Below are positions 53,445 to 64,000 of a stretch of 64,000 nt of DNA, piece after piece. How positions within the stretch are numbered: the first letter of the stretch is position 1; each line of letters begins with the position of its first letter. A program made the translations under genes and the position numbers. The DNA comes from Anarhynchus alexandrinus (lineage: Eukaryota > Chordata > Aves > Charadriiformes > Charadriidae), in the NCBI GenBank assembly GCA_008711295.1, contig VUYV01000088.1, positions 2,351,863 through 2,415,862 of the forward strand, written 5' to 3'. The notes beneath the pieces were generated by a model. The model was not told where the DNA came from. It saw nothing but the letters and a program-made list of their open reading frames with translations, and made no database searches.

Positions 53445-53520
53445 CCAAGGCTACGTCCATACTTGTACCCTGAACAGCCAGGGCATGGGCCCAACGTTTA
53501 GAGCAATGTAAGAACAAATT
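53445..53520. repeat. Second copy of the transposon-like terminus seen at 44286
   Basis: AAGGCTACGTCCATACTTGT is followed by GCCAGGGCATGGGCCCAACG. The CTACGTCYAYACT start and the GCCAGGGCAYGGGCCCA core are shared with the copy 9 kb upstream, in the same order and orientation. Confidence 0.35.
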
Positions 53521-54799
53521 GTACGAAGCATCATGAAGGTAAATTGATGTAAATGGTACCAAATGTTATCAAATGACAGTACATCACCATTGCTAGAAAA
53601 AATTACAGCTGACTGAAGGAAACTGGGGAAAATAAAGAAAGATGATCTGGAATATTCCATAGTCCAGGAAAACACAAAGACGGCAAGAAGCCAAGACACT
53701 GTGACACGCCTATAGGATGACTGTTTGCAAAAACATGATTCTAGGCTTTAGAGACTTTGGGAAGAGTTTCTAAAAGCAAACTCTGGAGGACACAATGGCA
53801 CCGTTTTTAAACGTGACTGCCTCAGCTGTCTACACCTTTGCCACAGATTCATTTGCAGCAGGCACTGCAGGATGGGGGTATGTAACTGCAACCTGATTGT
53901 CATGCTACTGGTTTGGTTTATGAATAGAAATCCATCTTTCTGCATAAAGCTAATCTGCTCATCTGCTGCAGTTGAAGCTTGGATGCGCCTTCTGTTCTGC
54001 TGTCCCATGCGATGGAGTTCTGGACCCAGCAACGTCTTAGGCCTCATGGCTTAAACCACCAGGACGTACCTCTTAAAGCCCTCGGGAAAGGGCATCAGTT
54101 TCCCAGATAAACACCTCAAAATTAGCTCTCGGTATAATAGTGTCATTAAGAGAGCCAGCAAAGACCTTGGTGGTGTAAAAGGAGAAATATCAGGCAAAAG
54201 TAGAGAAAGTATTTTTATTTAAGTTTATTCTATTAGTAAGACTGATGCTTAAATACTCTGCCCAGTTCTAACATCCATAATTGACGAAGATGGAAAAATA
54301 CTAAAGCAAGCCTTAAAGAGCACCTTAAAAATTATCCAGGCCATAAAATGTGTTTCATTCTATTCAGTTTGCTGAAGGACGGTTGGAAGATGGTCGCCTA
54401 GATGCTGACACATGGAAAAATAGCTGAAGTGGAGAACATGTAGATCTTGCAAACAACACTGAGTGACTGGAAGGAGCAGTTAGATGATATAAGGAAATCA
54501 AGTTATCCCAAATGATCCTATGAGTTCTTCCAGACTTAGGTGGTGAAGCTAAAAGAACTAGAACACTTCATAAAGACTCCACTTCTAAATGTCAGAAGGA
54601 CCACAATCTTCCACCTAGGTCCTGTGGTGTTTTCTGTTATCATCTTGTAAGGTTTTGACTTGAGTAGGTCTTCACTCCAAAGGTTGATTTTGCAATTACA
54701 TTTAGCTGATTCATTTGGAGAACGTTCTCTTAGTTGCAGGAATTGGGGAAAAACAAGTCATGGGTTTTTTCTCCATGAGGGCTCTTGATTTTAAACGTA

Positions 54800-55475
54800 T
54801 GTCGTGGTTTGAACGACACAGGATTAATTTCTTTCAGTAATTTCACTTTTCGTTAAGGTCTTTTCTAATGCTTGGGAAAAGTGCACCTTCATAAGACTCT
54901 AGTGTCTGAATTTGTGAAAGTATTTACTTCATAGCCAACTGCGATATGCACGTTTTAAGGTCTCAGTGCTTTCGAGCTTGCCAGGTTCTGGGATAAGGAG
55001 GAGCGAGACCCGGGCACTTGACCCAAGCTGGCCAGCAGGATCATTTCGTACTATGAACGTCACATTCAATATAAATTAGAAAGTTTGACGAAGAATTCTC
55101 TCTCTTCTATGACGGTTGTGATCCTGAGAACTTCTTGCCCTGGTGCCAGACCCCTGAGCCCTTCCCTTACTCCCGAAGCCGTAGCGCTCAGAGTGTCCCA
55201 CATTTGCTGTCCCTGCTGGGAGTGCACAGCTTCCTACGGATAGGATGGGCTGAGTATAATCCTTGTATATTCTGTATCGGTATCGGGATCAATATTGGTT
55301 CTTTAGTATTATTAATGTTAATTATTTAGTCTTATTCTATTAAATCTGTTTATATTTCAATTCCCAGGTTTCCTTGTGTTTTCCGATTCCCCTTCCCGGG
55401 TGGGGAGGGGTCATCAGGTGATAGAATAATTGTCTGAACAACAATAAATTGTTGTGGGTTCTTCAAACCGTAACA
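54800..55475 (+). mobile_element. Solo LTR of an avian endogenous retrovirus, sense orientation
   Basis: A 676-base element with TG...CA ends: it begins TGTCGTGGTTTGAACGACAC and ends TTCTTCAAACCGTAACA. The whole sequence matches an LTR I recall from many birds. Visible signals are TATAAAT at 55070-55076, ATTAAA near 55338 and AATAAA at 55443-55448. The two ends form an imperfect inverted repeat around GGTTTGAA, and the left end contains its own TGTCGT/ACGACA inverted repeat. No internal retroviral genes are present, so this is a recombination-derived solo LTR. I see no target-site duplication in the flanks. It keeps core promoter and polyadenylation motifs and lies in the sense direction of KLHL29. 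Confidence 0.85.
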
Positions 55476-57305
55476 GCTTCTTACTATTACTTCTAGAGAT
55501 TTCAGTGCATGCATTAGAGCACAGTTCTTCTAATGCAAAATTACTGGATGATGTGACATCAAAGTCTTTGTGGGGAAAATGACTGAAAATGAAACTCCTG
55601 TAGCTGCAGCACTGTTTGGGATCTAAAACTACAGTTAGAGAAGGATGCTTGCTGTGTTAATCCTACTTATGACTTTACCACCTTTTTTATCAGGTCTACT
55701 GCAAATGTCAGGTCCTCAGCTGGATTGTGTTGCTAAATGTCCACATTTGTTTTCTTTCTTTTGTTCCACCATTTTTATTTTTATAATACTGCTTTCTGCC
55801 TAGTTTTTTTCCTGCCTTTGTAGATCTTAAATATTTCCTTTAATCATATTGTTCATTTTATCTAAATAGCAATGACATGGTAACTAGGATTACTCTCAGT
55901 TGTTAACATAATGTAGCAATTAATCAGATTGCACGGAGTATTTTAGGATCATTCAATAGTGGGGCACCAGGGAGACCATTCCTTGTGTCTAGCAATATGT
56001 AAACCCATGTAGGTCTCTCTGTAAAACGTGAGCACAGAAGGAGAGGGATGTGAAAACAAACCGCATGACAGATGTTAGTCACTGTCACGTCACCAAAGGC
56101 TGTGGTGAAGTGCACTCGGTGGTGTTGCTGAGCTGCTGGTGAACGGGATGTAGGAGTCCATACAGGGTAGTGTAGTTTGGAGCTCACAACGCTTGACTCA
56201 GCTTTTGGGTTTTGCCTCGTGACCTCTCTATATTTGATGTTACATTTCTCAGGCCCAAACTTCTGAGAGCTTTCTAGGTAGGTGTATCGTGACAGCGTTA
56301 GAAATACGGACTTTAAAGTCATGACAAATCTCATTTAGTCTCGTAACAATGAAATGTTTATATAGTTCTAAAACACTCAAGCGTCTGCCCCATCATGGTA
56401 CACATTGCTTATCAATTTTATGACATTTTTCATCCTGTTAGCATTAATGACTTCTAGTGTTGCCAACTCCAGATGTTCCAATGTCATGACGAAGTCCCCA
56501 AAATCGTAAGATTTTTACAACATAATAAATTTGAGGTTGTTTTGGTTTCCTTTATGACTTTGAGGTTTTGGAGTATGGTCAGGTTTCATTTCACATTATT
56601 CCCTAGAATCAGGGTTAGAAAATGTTTATCTTTTTTAAATGAAAGCAAAGCTGACCTCTGTGAATCATTTGGAGCTACGTCACTTCGAGTCTGCCATAAA
56701 ACAGGGTGCTCCCAAGGGGGGAGAGAGGGAAGAAAAATTCAAACACCAAAATCCAGAATTGTAAACCTAAAACCCCCTGCTGCCTATCCCTGGGGGTACC
56801 TACAAGCTCCATAGGTGCTTTACCTTTTGTCAGTTCAAAATACCCCTGGCATCTTCAGCTGTATATCTGTATGTGCCAGAACTGCCCCTGGCTTACAGCT
56901 AAACCTGGCTGGGACTTGGAAACCAAGTATTCCTTTACCAAAATCCACCGAGCGGCATTTCTCAGAGTATGCCTTACAAAAAAAAAAAGAGGATTTAAGG
57001 AAATCTGAATAGAAGACATAAGGTCAGCAGCAGCTTTCTTTTTTTAAAAACAGTGTAGCACCAGGAGATCTTAAAACTGTCAAAAACTGTGGGGAATGAG
57101 GATTTTTGGATAGAGCATTCCAAGTGGCAGGTTCATCATCTCTGCTCTGGGGTCAGGTGTGCACTCTCTGGAGAAGCTTTTTCCTTCAAGACCTGGCAGT
57201 GGATGCTCTGCTCATACTTAAGAGGGAAAGGAAAAAGCCAAGGTCCAAAGAAGAAGACAAAAGGAACGCAAGCCCAGCAGGTGTGATCCTGCTGTTTAAA
57301 AGAAC

Positions 57306-57330
57306 AAAAAAAAAAGGGGGGGGGGGGGGG
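57306..57330. repeat. A10-G15 homopolymer junction
   Basis: Ten A are followed by fifteen G without interruption. Long G runs are rare, tend to form four-stranded structures and are prone to length errors in sequencing. Confidence 0.95.
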
Positions 57331-58619
57331 ATTATTTTTCATGAAAACAAGAGAAGAAAAAAAGGTAGTCTCCAAACACGCAATCCTGGTGTAAGGCTTC
57401 AGAGCTGCACAGCAATTTTGGGGTTCAGATACTGTGGACAGTGAAATGAAGGTAAAAGTATTGGAGACTGAGTTGTTTCACAGTCACTCAAACTGATAAA
57501 ATACATCACTTCATAATGTTATGGTTAGGGAAGGATCTTGCTGTAATTATGCATTTAATTTTAGTGGGTTAGGGTAGGGTTTTTGTAAACATGATTCTAA
57601 CTTTGCAAATAATAGAATAACTCTTTCAGTTTTGCAAGAATATGCTTGTGATGCTTTCACTCTCAAGTCAGTCTGTTATTAAAAGTCAGTCTGTCTGAAG
57701 CTTGCAAATCCAGGATGCATGTGTCCTTTGGAGGTGAAAAATCCAATTACAGCAGCATGCGTCGGGGAACCTTCAAGCCTGGGAGGTGGGTTTATCTCCA
57801 TCTGAATAATGAGGGTTTGTAAGAGAGCTGGCATCACAAGTTGCTGGGCTCTGGAGACAAGCATTTCCCTGTAGATATAAGCCAGGCTGCTCTTGTAAGA
57901 GGCAGAGAAGTTCTTCGTGCACCAGTCAAGCCACAGATTGTCACATGTCTGAAGGAGTACGAAAAAAAATCCTTTAATTTTATAAAATAACCACAGTATC
58001 AGACCACTAGCCTATGAAATAGAAGACCTACTTCAGTTGCCTCCTCAGTTTGAGGAGATTCAGACTTACACTTGTTAAGTTTCCGGGACTATTTTATAAC
58101 ACACTAATGTTTCTGAATAATATTCAGTACTCTAAGAGCAGGGATGCGAACCTGCCTCTCACCTCCCCATCCCACCGTGGGGCTGCAGAGCCAGACAACC
58201 CTGAGTGAAGTGCAGGAGGATTTGAGATTCGGTCCTTCCCCCAGCTTTGCTGTTGGGTTGCAGATACTTGATGAGGTTCTCGCCTTTTGGGAGTGTTATG
58301 CTGAATTTGCTGGCTTTTGTGAGACATAAGGTATATACGTATGGTACATGGTACATCAAATCCAAATGCCTGACAGAGTTCTGGGTTCTTCTCGGACCAG
58401 GAAAGTATGGGGGAGAGCAAAACCGGTCCAAAAATCCTGTCCCTGCCCCTATAAGATGAAGCCATAGAAACAGTCGTCTCCAGTTCCCAGACCCGCACAC
58501 ATTCAGCAGTGAAATTTTAAAGCTCTGGTTTCAAGTGTCGAAGTCTGCAGCAGTATCGATAGTGCCTAAAGGGCACTGGAAGCAAACATCAGAATATTTT
58601 TGAAGGGAGGTGTGCGGTT

Positions 58620-58715
58620 CCCAGCACAGCCCAGCCAACAGCGGTGGGGGTGCACGCCGCCGCGGGGCGGTGGTGCTGGGGCAGGCGAGCGTGCGCCGCG
58701 GGGGACCGGGGGCAG
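58620..58715. promoter_or_regulatory. Short CpG- and GC-box-rich patch
   Basis: About 12 CpGs fall within roughly 95 bases, including a GGGGCGG GC box near 58664. It is embedded in AT-rich sequence. It could be a small regulatory element; no transcript evidence can be read from the sequence. Confidence 0.25.
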
Positions 58716-61559
58716 AAGGGGAGGAGGGACAAGGATTAATGATGCTGCTGCTGTGAAGCCACAAGTTAAGAATATTTTTGGCTTTTCATTTTGGCTTGTT
58801 TGGGGCAGAGAGCTGTGAGCTTTGACTTTTTGACCCAATTTTTACATTGTTTCCATTTGGATCTTTCTTGGATTTATTTGGACCTAGAGGGGTTTTTTGA
58901 GGATATTTTTAGTTGGATGTTAAGTTCAGAAGATCTATTTCTTGGTCCGTATTTCCAGGCACAGGAAATAACTTTTTAAGTCTCTTATAAAAGCCCTACA
59001 ATGTGGTGTTTTAAAAGTTATCTCACAAGTCCAGGTGAATTATCCAGGCCTCTGTCCTTCGGCTATCACTGCTTCCACAATGTGAATTGATTAATCAGTA
59101 TCAGTTATTTACTTTTTGATTGCAAGAAATTAACTGGGCTGTAATTTCTCATTGACTTTCTATTTGCGTTGTGAAGAATAGTGTAAAAGTGAAGTCCTGA
59201 CTGTTGCGGATTTCCACTGTGTCCTTAAAGTTCTTAATAATTCCGTCTCTTATCAACGGAGGCAAGCGGCAGTCCTGTTGCAGAAGGAGATGAACATGCA
59301 GATTGGCAAAGCAACCCGCATGCAGCAGGCTGTCAGGTAATAAAAATTCTGGTGCAATAGGAAAAAAACAAACTCGTAACAGAATCACTTAATACAGACG
59401 TCTTAGTGTTCCTGTCTGGAGCACACATGGCAGCTGAAGTGGTTTAGGGACGTGGACAATATTTCCTAAATGGAGAATTCTCCAAGCAAGTGGCTACAGT
59501 CTGTGGCTCAGCAAAAGATTTTTCCTACAGCTGAAAGTAACTGCAGTAAATGCGCTGTATAGACAGGGGCTGGGGGAAGCTCAAAGGAAGCCCAGGGTGG
59601 GGTGACTCGCTGGGATGCAGAGAAATCTATGCACTGTAGAAATCTACAGTTTGTTGCATCCCACTCTAGATGCCTTTTATGCTGTGAGACTGAGATGGGT
59701 CCATGCTGAGAAGACTTATTTACGTGGGTACGTAAGTCTGGCTTTCAGTTATTCTGGATCCAAGCTTTAGTATCTAACCTCCAGAACCTCCCATCTAAAT
59801 GCAACATTAAATGAAAATATTTAGCAGTTTGTACATCATCCTGGTAATACCATCACGTGCAATTCCCTGTGGTTTCTCATACTGAAAAGATGAGGGACTA
59901 CACAAGGTTTGGTGCAGGACTGAGGTGGACAAAGCAGTAAGGAAAGTAAATTGGCATCTTTCTGCACCATTTGTGCAGAAGCCAGTAACATATTTTCCCA
60001 AGCAGCAGGACTGACGCAGTATTTAGAGTGGTGACACTAAAGAGCTGGTTAACATGGTTGTGTTAATAAATGTAAATGTGCCTGGACAGGTCAGAAAGTG
60101 CGTTGCAACACAACTACCTTTGGATGAGTGTGAACAGAGAAATAACCCCATGAATCATTTGAAAGGCTGCAGTGTACAATGTGATGAGTATCCAACTTGT
60201 AAACGCAGACCATCTCAGTCACTGGCTGAATGATCATATACCTGAGTGAAGGTCTGTGTTACTATAGTGTGTGTTCAACAGAGAGTCTGTTGAGGTTTTC
60301 ACTGAAAATAAACATTTGGGCCTCAGTTAGAAGGGATAAGGCTCAGTTTCCTTAAAAATAAGTTACGACAGGTATTACCTATGCAATGGGGTACCCCACC
60401 AGGTCTTCAGCTTTGTGAGGGTGTAGATCTCCTGTTGGATGGACTCCTATAGTCATCCAGACTGGTGCAGATGTCTGAGTTACCTCAGGCATTTAAATCA
60501 GCGTTAGGCACTAAAGTGTAGGCAGCTGAACCTCTACCACCGTTAATTTATTGTGTACTAAATTGTGAAGCCTTTTGCAGAGGCAGCAGAAAGGCAGCGA
60601 GTCAGCGGGTTGTCGGGATTAGTGAGTCATGCAGCAGCGAGGTGCCCGTGTGTCCTGTCCTCCCGCCATCGACCATGGGCATGACTGTGCTTCACGGAGG
60701 GGCAGCGGAGGTTCCCCCCAGTGGGTGATGGGATCTTGAAGACTTAAAAGTTAAACAGAAACTGAAAAGAGGACAGCTTCAGACTAAGCCAGGGGGACAG
60801 CTGCTAATAGTGAGCTTTACCGTATTGCTAAGTGATGTGGAGGAAGCCCTATTACTCTTGACTGCATAATTGGATGGGATATCGCTGCAGAAACCATATT
60901 AGGGGACAATCCTGCACTATCAGCATGAACTGGGTGAGCTAATGGCTGTTTTTCCTATGCAGTGCCTGTGATCAAATCAGAATGGCAATCTAGCTGGAAT
61001 GAGCAAAAAAGAAATTACATAGTGGATTTCATGGAAAATTAAGGCTTCGGGTTGCTGTGCATATCAGTAGTCTTGAGTTAAATCTAAACCTGTGTGTGTA
61101 TTTTGGCATTTTTTACTTTTCTCTTTCTAAATCTTCAGCCTGATGTAGTTCCTTCAGTGATTAGATACACTTTTTTATTTCATTTTTATTGTACAGTTGA
61201 GGCAAATATTTAAAGAAAAGAAGTGGGGGGTTGGGAGAGGACCAAAAGTTAATGTTATAGCTTTTTAATTAGAAGTCTTTTAAATTACAGCAATTTTATA
61301 CTGTAGTAAGTTTTCAGGGCCATTTAGATTCTAAAATACCTGCCAACTGGGAAAGCCAGCAGTTCGCTTGCTGTATTTTTCCTCCATTACGTCTGCGGCA
61401 GAACGTGGCTTTTATAGACGTTAGCTTTTCCCCCAGCGTTTCCTGCTGATGTGTTTGTTTGTGCCACTGCAGCCTTCAAAACGCTGATACCCTGTCCTCC
61501 TTGTACGTTTATCACCTCTAATCGTCTTTGTGGGTGTTTAGGTAGGGAATTCTTCTGGG

Positions 61560-61690
61560 TAATGCCGTTTAAGGTGATCCGTGGCTGCGGGTCGGTGTGT
61601 GCCACGAGGAGGAGACGCGCGTTAAATATTCCCGCACGCCCATCTGCCTGCGGTCTGCTCCGCGCGCCCCGCGCTTGCGCACAGCGCCTT
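61560..61690. promoter_or_regulatory. Short CpG-rich patch
   Basis: About 17 CpGs occur in 130 bases, with runs such as CCGCGCGCCCCGCGC. Overlapping 143- and 153-codon open frames on opposite strands are explained by this composition. Regulatory function is inference. Confidence 0.25.
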
Positions 61691-63509
61691 TCTTGCCTTC
61701 TTCCCTTGCTCACTGGTGCCTGGAAGAGTCGTCTGGAACCAGTGACATTGCCATCGGTACAGCCCGGTGGAGTGCTAAATGAGAGGCAAGTCATGTTAAC
61801 AGTCTCGCACAGCCCCACGTCTCATGAATATTTTAGTTTACTGGCAGAGCTCCTGTTGTGCTGTACGGTCCGTACTGTGTATAGCGGCAGTGCTCTGGAA
61901 TATAATTGGTGAACAGGGAATAAAATGGTGTTTCGTACTTGGAAATTTTCTGTTATTCTTAGAAATAGGCTTGGTAAATTAACGTAATGTCGGCAGGAAA
62001 ATCCAGGGGAATTGGTTTCAGTCAGGTCAGACTCATAGGGCATCAAGTGGGGTTTGATACGAGACTAGGTCAACTCTACATTGAACTATCGAATACACAT
62101 CTAAAATAAATCAAAGAGTCGGAAATACTAAAAGTCAGACCCAGTTATTATCACCCTGCCTTTTGATGAAGAAAGGACTGTTCAAAAGCACATGGGCAAA
62201 AGCACCCTCAACAATTTGCTGTGGGATTTTTCTCTTTTTAAGCTTAACAGTGGTGCAAGAACGTGTTTTCCCGAGGGGGCAGGGATGTTTGGTTGGTTTT
62301 ATTCCTTAATCTTCAGAAAGTGTAGATGAGACAACGTGAAGTAATAATCAGAGCGCGGAACCCTGATCTGAGTAGATCAGACGCTCCGGAGAGCCTCTCA
62401 TTGCATTCGGCAAATGCCTACAGTATCTGTCAGAACTGTTTTGTATTAAGCTGCTGCCTGACGTGGCTGGGACGGGACGTCAGAGGAGGTTACAGGACGC
62501 TCGATGATATGCATGAGGCCACCTGTTGTATATGGACAAGATAAGATCTGGCGTGCAAGACAGCGAGAGGTATTCCTGTTGTTTCCCTGAATTCTATTCT
62601 TTTTTTAATGCAGTTATATTCTTATAGAGAACTATATTTTTATTTTTTTTTCTGGTTTTGTCTTCGTTTGTCTTTCCCAAGCGGCTTGTGCGTGCGTGTG
62701 TCAGAAGAAGCCCTATAGTCTTGACTTCTTTTATTTATAGCTTGCTGGGTTAATGTTGTTGCTGTTGATTATTCATAAAGAGTTATTTTATCAAACTGTT
62801 TTCATGACAGCTAGGTAAAATTGGAGAGGGGAAAAACTGTATTTCATTATTAATGTGGCCAGTGTGATTTGTAGTGGATGTTGTTGATGCATTTTCCAGT
62901 ACATAGAAAAAAAAACCCCACTTGAGCACTTTTTACTCAGTTTCTGAGCTGCTTTCTGCAAATAGGTCCCTTTTGTGAGTCTCTTACTTCTGGGCTACCC
63001 GCGTGAACCCTGGCTGCAGGCCAGCTGCGGAGATGGACTGCGTAAACAGGGTTGAAAACGTCCCCGTTCAGTAGAATATGACCCTTTGAAGAGGCCCCAG
63101 CTGCTGCCCGCGCCACGGGCAGGCTTGCAGCCCACCACTGGCGTTCGGGTGAAGGTGGTGGGCTCGGCGTCGAGCCTTCCTCCAGGAACCCCGTCGGTGC
63201 TCTCCCTTCCCTTTGCACACCCCGACCTGCTTTTCCTTGCTTTCGAGTTCTTCTGCGTAGTGACACTGGAGAAAAAGGAAAAGAAAATAAAAAAAAGGTT
63301 ATGCTGTGTATATCCCTCAGACTCCTAACCCAGAGGTAAGGGTCTCTCCTGGCTGACTGATGTCCCTTCAGCCAGGGAAGAATTTTAAAGGGTCTGTGTG
63401 GCTCAGATACATCTCCGGCTGACAGCTCTGTTGCAGAGGGTTGTTTTAAATGCGAGTTAACTGTCAACACTGAAGCACACAGCATGAGGAGAAAACTTAA
63501 GTAGTACAC

Positions 63510-63830
63510 TTAAAGTTTGGCCACGGCGTACTTTCAAGCCTTCGTCTCGTGCGCTCTGGGGCACGCCGGAGCCGGGAGCCAGCCAGCCATAGCCGGGCAA
63601 AGCCAACGCCGACGGAGAAGGGAATCTGGAACGAGGTGCTCCCTTCCTCCCACGGGGCCTAAAATGAATGAAGAAATTTGGCAACCTGATTGGCGGGTCA
63701 CCTTTGAGAGGCGGCCAAGTCCTGCGGTGGTTATGGGGCAGATCGTAGCTGCGAAGGCACGCACGCCATCGCCCGCGGCCGCACGATAAACACCGATGTG
63801 GCAAAGACAAATAGCGGGCGGAAAGGAGAA
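63510..63830. promoter_or_regulatory. CpG-island-like patch with CCAAT and GC boxes
   Basis: I count about 28 CpGs over some 300 bases. It has an inverted CCAAT box (TGATTGGC, about 63687-63694) and a GGGCGG-type box near 63816-63821. This is the strongest promoter-like patch in the window. It could serve an alternative KLHL29 start on the plus strand or an antisense transcript. Confidence 0.4.
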
Positions 63831-64000
63831 TTTGAATGGGAAGCGAAAGCAGCTTTTGCATGGACGCGTGACTGGAAAATTTAGTAAACCAAGCAAATTG
63901 CTTACCAGAAGCTTAAATAGGATTCCTCTGGTATCCAGCAGGATTCACGATGAGTGAGCGGTTTATAAACCGGCACATCCACAAAGAGAAATAGCTTCAC

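Larger units (their letters stand above)
43501..54799 (+). other. Middle part of the KLHL29 intron
   Basis: Unique AT-rich sequence with no exon recognised. It holds two related transposon-like pieces (near 44290 and 53447), a short hairpin at 45070-45091, an L2 scrap near 47935, poly-A at 48929-48947 and a MIR scrap near 53200. Confidence 0.5.
55476..64000 (+). other. Distal part of the KLHL29 intron in this window
   Basis: Unique sequence with no coding exon recognised. It contains an A10-G15 tract at 57306-57330 and CpG-rich patches near 58620-58715, 61560-61690 and 63510-63830. Confidence 0.5.

Noticed and set aside
60190..60390. Possible MIR (AAGGCTCAGTTTCCTTAAAA)
   Set aside because: Only the 'CTCAGTTTCCT' part matches; the upstream SINE body is not recognisable.
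61387..61912. Overlapping 143- and 153-codon frames on opposite strands
   Set aside because: Both pass through the same CpG-rich cluster, and neither shows a known domain or splice context.

Overview
This is a stretch of bird genomic DNA, almost all of it intron. The evidence is the repeat content: CR1 LINE copies whose 3' ends carry the avian ATTCTRTG-type octamers, two solo LTRs of types I associate with avian endogenous retroviruses, a thin layer of very old MIR/L2 fossils, and no mammalian Alu, B1 or young L1. There is no bacterial or phage gene organisation. The LTR types suggest a non-galliform bird, but that is inference from memory.

The only gene part I can support is one exon at 30119-30424 (+ strand). 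It has a clean splice acceptor and donor and encodes an 87-residue N-terminus starting [13 protein letters not shown], which I recognise as the start of kelch-like protein 29 (KLHL29), a BTB-BACK-kelch protein of the CUL3 adaptor family. The BTB, BACK and kelch exons are not seen here. Bases 1-30118 are therefore read as intron inside the 5' untranslated region (or upstream sequence), and 30425-64000 as the large intron after the first coding exon.

Layout: 1-6.6 kb holds one CR1 tail (1195-1751) and a CpG-rich patch near 5.5-5.85 kb. 6.6-16 kb holds two MIR fossils and one N. A minus-strand solo LTR with an internal degenerate minisatellite lies at 16.1-17.0 kb. 17-30 kb is mostly unique, with small CR1/MIR scraps and a tandem duplication split by an N at 28254. 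The KLHL29 exon follows at 30.1-30.4 kb. 39.8-43.5 kb is a CR1 cluster. 43.5-54.8 kb is unique sequence with an L2 scrap and a pair of related DNA-transposon-like pieces. A sense-strand solo LTR sits at 54.80-55.48 kb. The last 9 kb is unique and has three CpG-rich patches near 58.7, 61.6 and 63.6 kb.

I found no new multi-gene system. The best leads are the CpG-rich patches as possible alternative promoters or exons, a 249-codon minus-strand open frame of unknown meaning, the N-linked duplication (possible assembly artefact), and two related transposon-like termini.
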